A DNA stretch of 64,000 bases. It comes from Arthrobotrys musiformis. Taxonomy: Eukaryota > Ascomycota > Orbiliomycetes > Orbiliales > Orbiliaceae. The stretch covers positions 1,550,001-1,614,000 of the forward strand of contig JAVHJL010000005.1 in assembly GCA_036971715.1 (NCBI GenBank). Reading direction: 5' to 3'. Shown piece after piece: positions 62,876 through 64,000 of the stretch; the stretch's first letter is position 1, and every line of letters starts with the position of its first letter. The translations under genes were made by a program, and so were the position numbers. Below the pieces are notes generated by a model. It saw only the letters and a program-made list of their open reading frames with translations. It was not told the DNA's origin and searched no databases.

Positions 62876-63822
62876 TTTAGATCGAAATAATGATTGCGTC
62901 GTATGGTATGGACTTGTCTCGTATACCAGGGCTGACCGAGGATGTATCCTAGGTTAACTTTCCCCCACCTCCTTCAGGCTCCCTTTGTTCTGTAGAAGGA
63001 ACGAATGAAGGTAGTGGAGCCGGTTAGGATTCCGTTGCGTTACCACGTGTGGTATAACGTAGAGCTTTGGATTTCAGAGCTGTAATATGCATGTACACCT
63101 ATTGTGTAAACTTGGTCTACAAACACGTCTACACGCGTTCGCAAACACACCAAATCGTTCTAAGATCTTTATAGTTTTATTATACGTAAATTTAATATTC
63201 CCTTAATTAAAGTACCCAAGTAAGTTTATTATATCAGACATATGCGTATATATGTGCTAAATATAAAAAAAGGCAGGTCAGATCCGCTTTTGGGAACTCC
63301 TCTAAAGATGCTCTCAAAAAATAAAAGAAACCCTGAGAGTCTACCAAAATCCCAGTTTCTTCTTATCCAGCAAAACAAAAATCTCCACCATAGATAGATA
63401 GCTGGTATACTAGCCTCGAGATCGCGATCGGGACGGTACCAGCCCCAACTTCCATGTGTAACCAAAATAGCAATAAAATTCAACAAAAACAACACATCAG
63501 ACCAGACACCGCAAAAGATGCCACTGCAAAGCAGCAACCTTTTCGTTGTGAAACATAGAAGCCATGGCTGTATTGAAAAGCCCTTATAGAAGTCCCAATG
63601 AAAAGATTTATGTTTTCACGAAGTATTTTTTGTGGTTGTGGCGAGCAGTAGCCCTCGGACCTCATATACCTCTGAACAAAAGCCAGGTACTGATCCGTAG
63701 CCTCCCTCGCACTAACCCCCCGTCCCTAGGTTATATATGTGGGTTCCAGAAACTCGGCTTCAACGTCGGAAATCGAGTGCTGAATTCCGACCTAACGCAC
63801 CGCTGCAGCACCTCGTCCCCTG
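62876..63822. other. intergenic region before the last partial gene
   Basis: F-box promoter (62876 onward) and the 3' flank of the minus-strand gene entering from the right. No other gene. Confidence 0.3.
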
Positions 63823-64000
63823 TCAGTCTGATTCGTCACGTACCCGTTGTACCTTCTCCCAAACACCGGGTGTGCTCTTTAAACACTCCCGTATCATATC
63901 CCTAGTCTCTTCGTCCCAATCCGCATCATCAGAATCACTAGTTTTCTCCCCAAGACATTTTTCATCCACTGATGACGGCGGTGACGGGCTCATAAACTCC
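63823..64000 (-). CDS. partial unknown protein, C-terminal end
   Basis: The minus strand reads in from the window edge through EFMSPSPPSSVDEKCLGEKT, DSDDADWDEETRDMIREC and TPGVWEKVQRVRDESD to a TGA at 63823-63825. It is Ser- and acid-rich with coding-like composition. The family cannot be told from this fragment. A GTACAA site after WEK might be a donor, so the true end could differ. Confidence 0.5.
   Translation of the reverse strand, partial: EFMSPSPPSSVDEKCLGEKTSDSDDADWDEETRDMIRECLKSTPGVWEKVQRVRDESD

Noticed and set aside
1..64000. CRISPR arrays, prokaryotic operons or insertion sequences
   Set aside because: The sequence is eukaryotic with spliceosomal introns, and no regularly spaced repeats or terminal-repeat elements were seen.

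Overview
The window looks like nuclear DNA from a filamentous ascomycete (Pezizomycotina). The evidence is: many short introns of about 50-110 nt with GTAAGT/GTATGT-type donors and CTAAC/CTAAT branch sites; typical fungal families (Zn2Cys6 regulator, PXA/PX/Nexin_C protein, DUF4470-MYND protein, proline-rich type I metacaspase); and multi-kilobase spacers between genes. I cannot name the class or genus with confidence. Gene models were assembled by hand from splice signals. For each multi-exon model that I call recognisable, the exon lengths add up to a whole number of codons.

Layout. 1-281 (-): partial unknown gene. 632-3846 (+): phospholipase D. 6974-8147 (+): mitochondrial carrier of the 2-oxoglutarate/malate type. 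9444-10610 (+): pyroglutamyl-peptidase I. 10737-11991 (-): MOSC-domain protein. 12763-14776 (-): metacaspase. 14777-23252: a gene-poor stretch holding only a small candidate gene and a tRNA-like element near 18.4-19.1 kb. 23253-24095 (+): fungal protein with paired SILK and RVxF-like PP1 docking motifs. 25770-26545 (-): short SET-domain protein. 27626-29987 (-): Zn2Cys6 transcription factor. About 30-34.6 kb: mostly non-coding, with a strong G-quadruplex motif. 34651-36842 (-): cytochrome P450 with an altered ExxR motif. 37667-38921 (-): secreted Ser/Thr-rich protein. 39893-41811 (-): F-box protein of the FBXO9/Pof7 type. 43258-44070 (+): unknown protein. 46370-49778 (+): PXA/PX/Nexin_C sorting-nexin-like protein. 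50666-52033 (-): unknown 390-aa protein. 54595-58657 (+): DUF4470-MYND protein. 58951-60050 (-): HAD type II (haloacid dehalogenase-like). 60698-62875 (-): second F-box protein. 63823-64000 (-): 3' end of another gene.

The genes are mostly unrelated housekeeping and regulatory functions: lipid signalling and membrane contact sites (PLD, PXA-nexin), mitochondrial transport, proteolysis and ubiquitin targeting (metacaspase, pyroglutamyl peptidase, two F-box proteins), and gene regulation (Zn2Cys6, SET). The P450 and the Zn2Cys6 gene are about 5 kb apart with no other biosynthetic genes nearby, so I do not call a secondary-metabolite cluster. The most distinctive feature is a high density of micro-exons (8, 11, 11, 15, 16, 16 and 22 nt) across four genes. 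I did not find a convincing new multi-gene system. The best leads are the P450 with Leu in place of the ExxR arginine, the SILK/RVxF protein, and the orphan-gene/tRNA-like junction at 18.4-19.1 kb.
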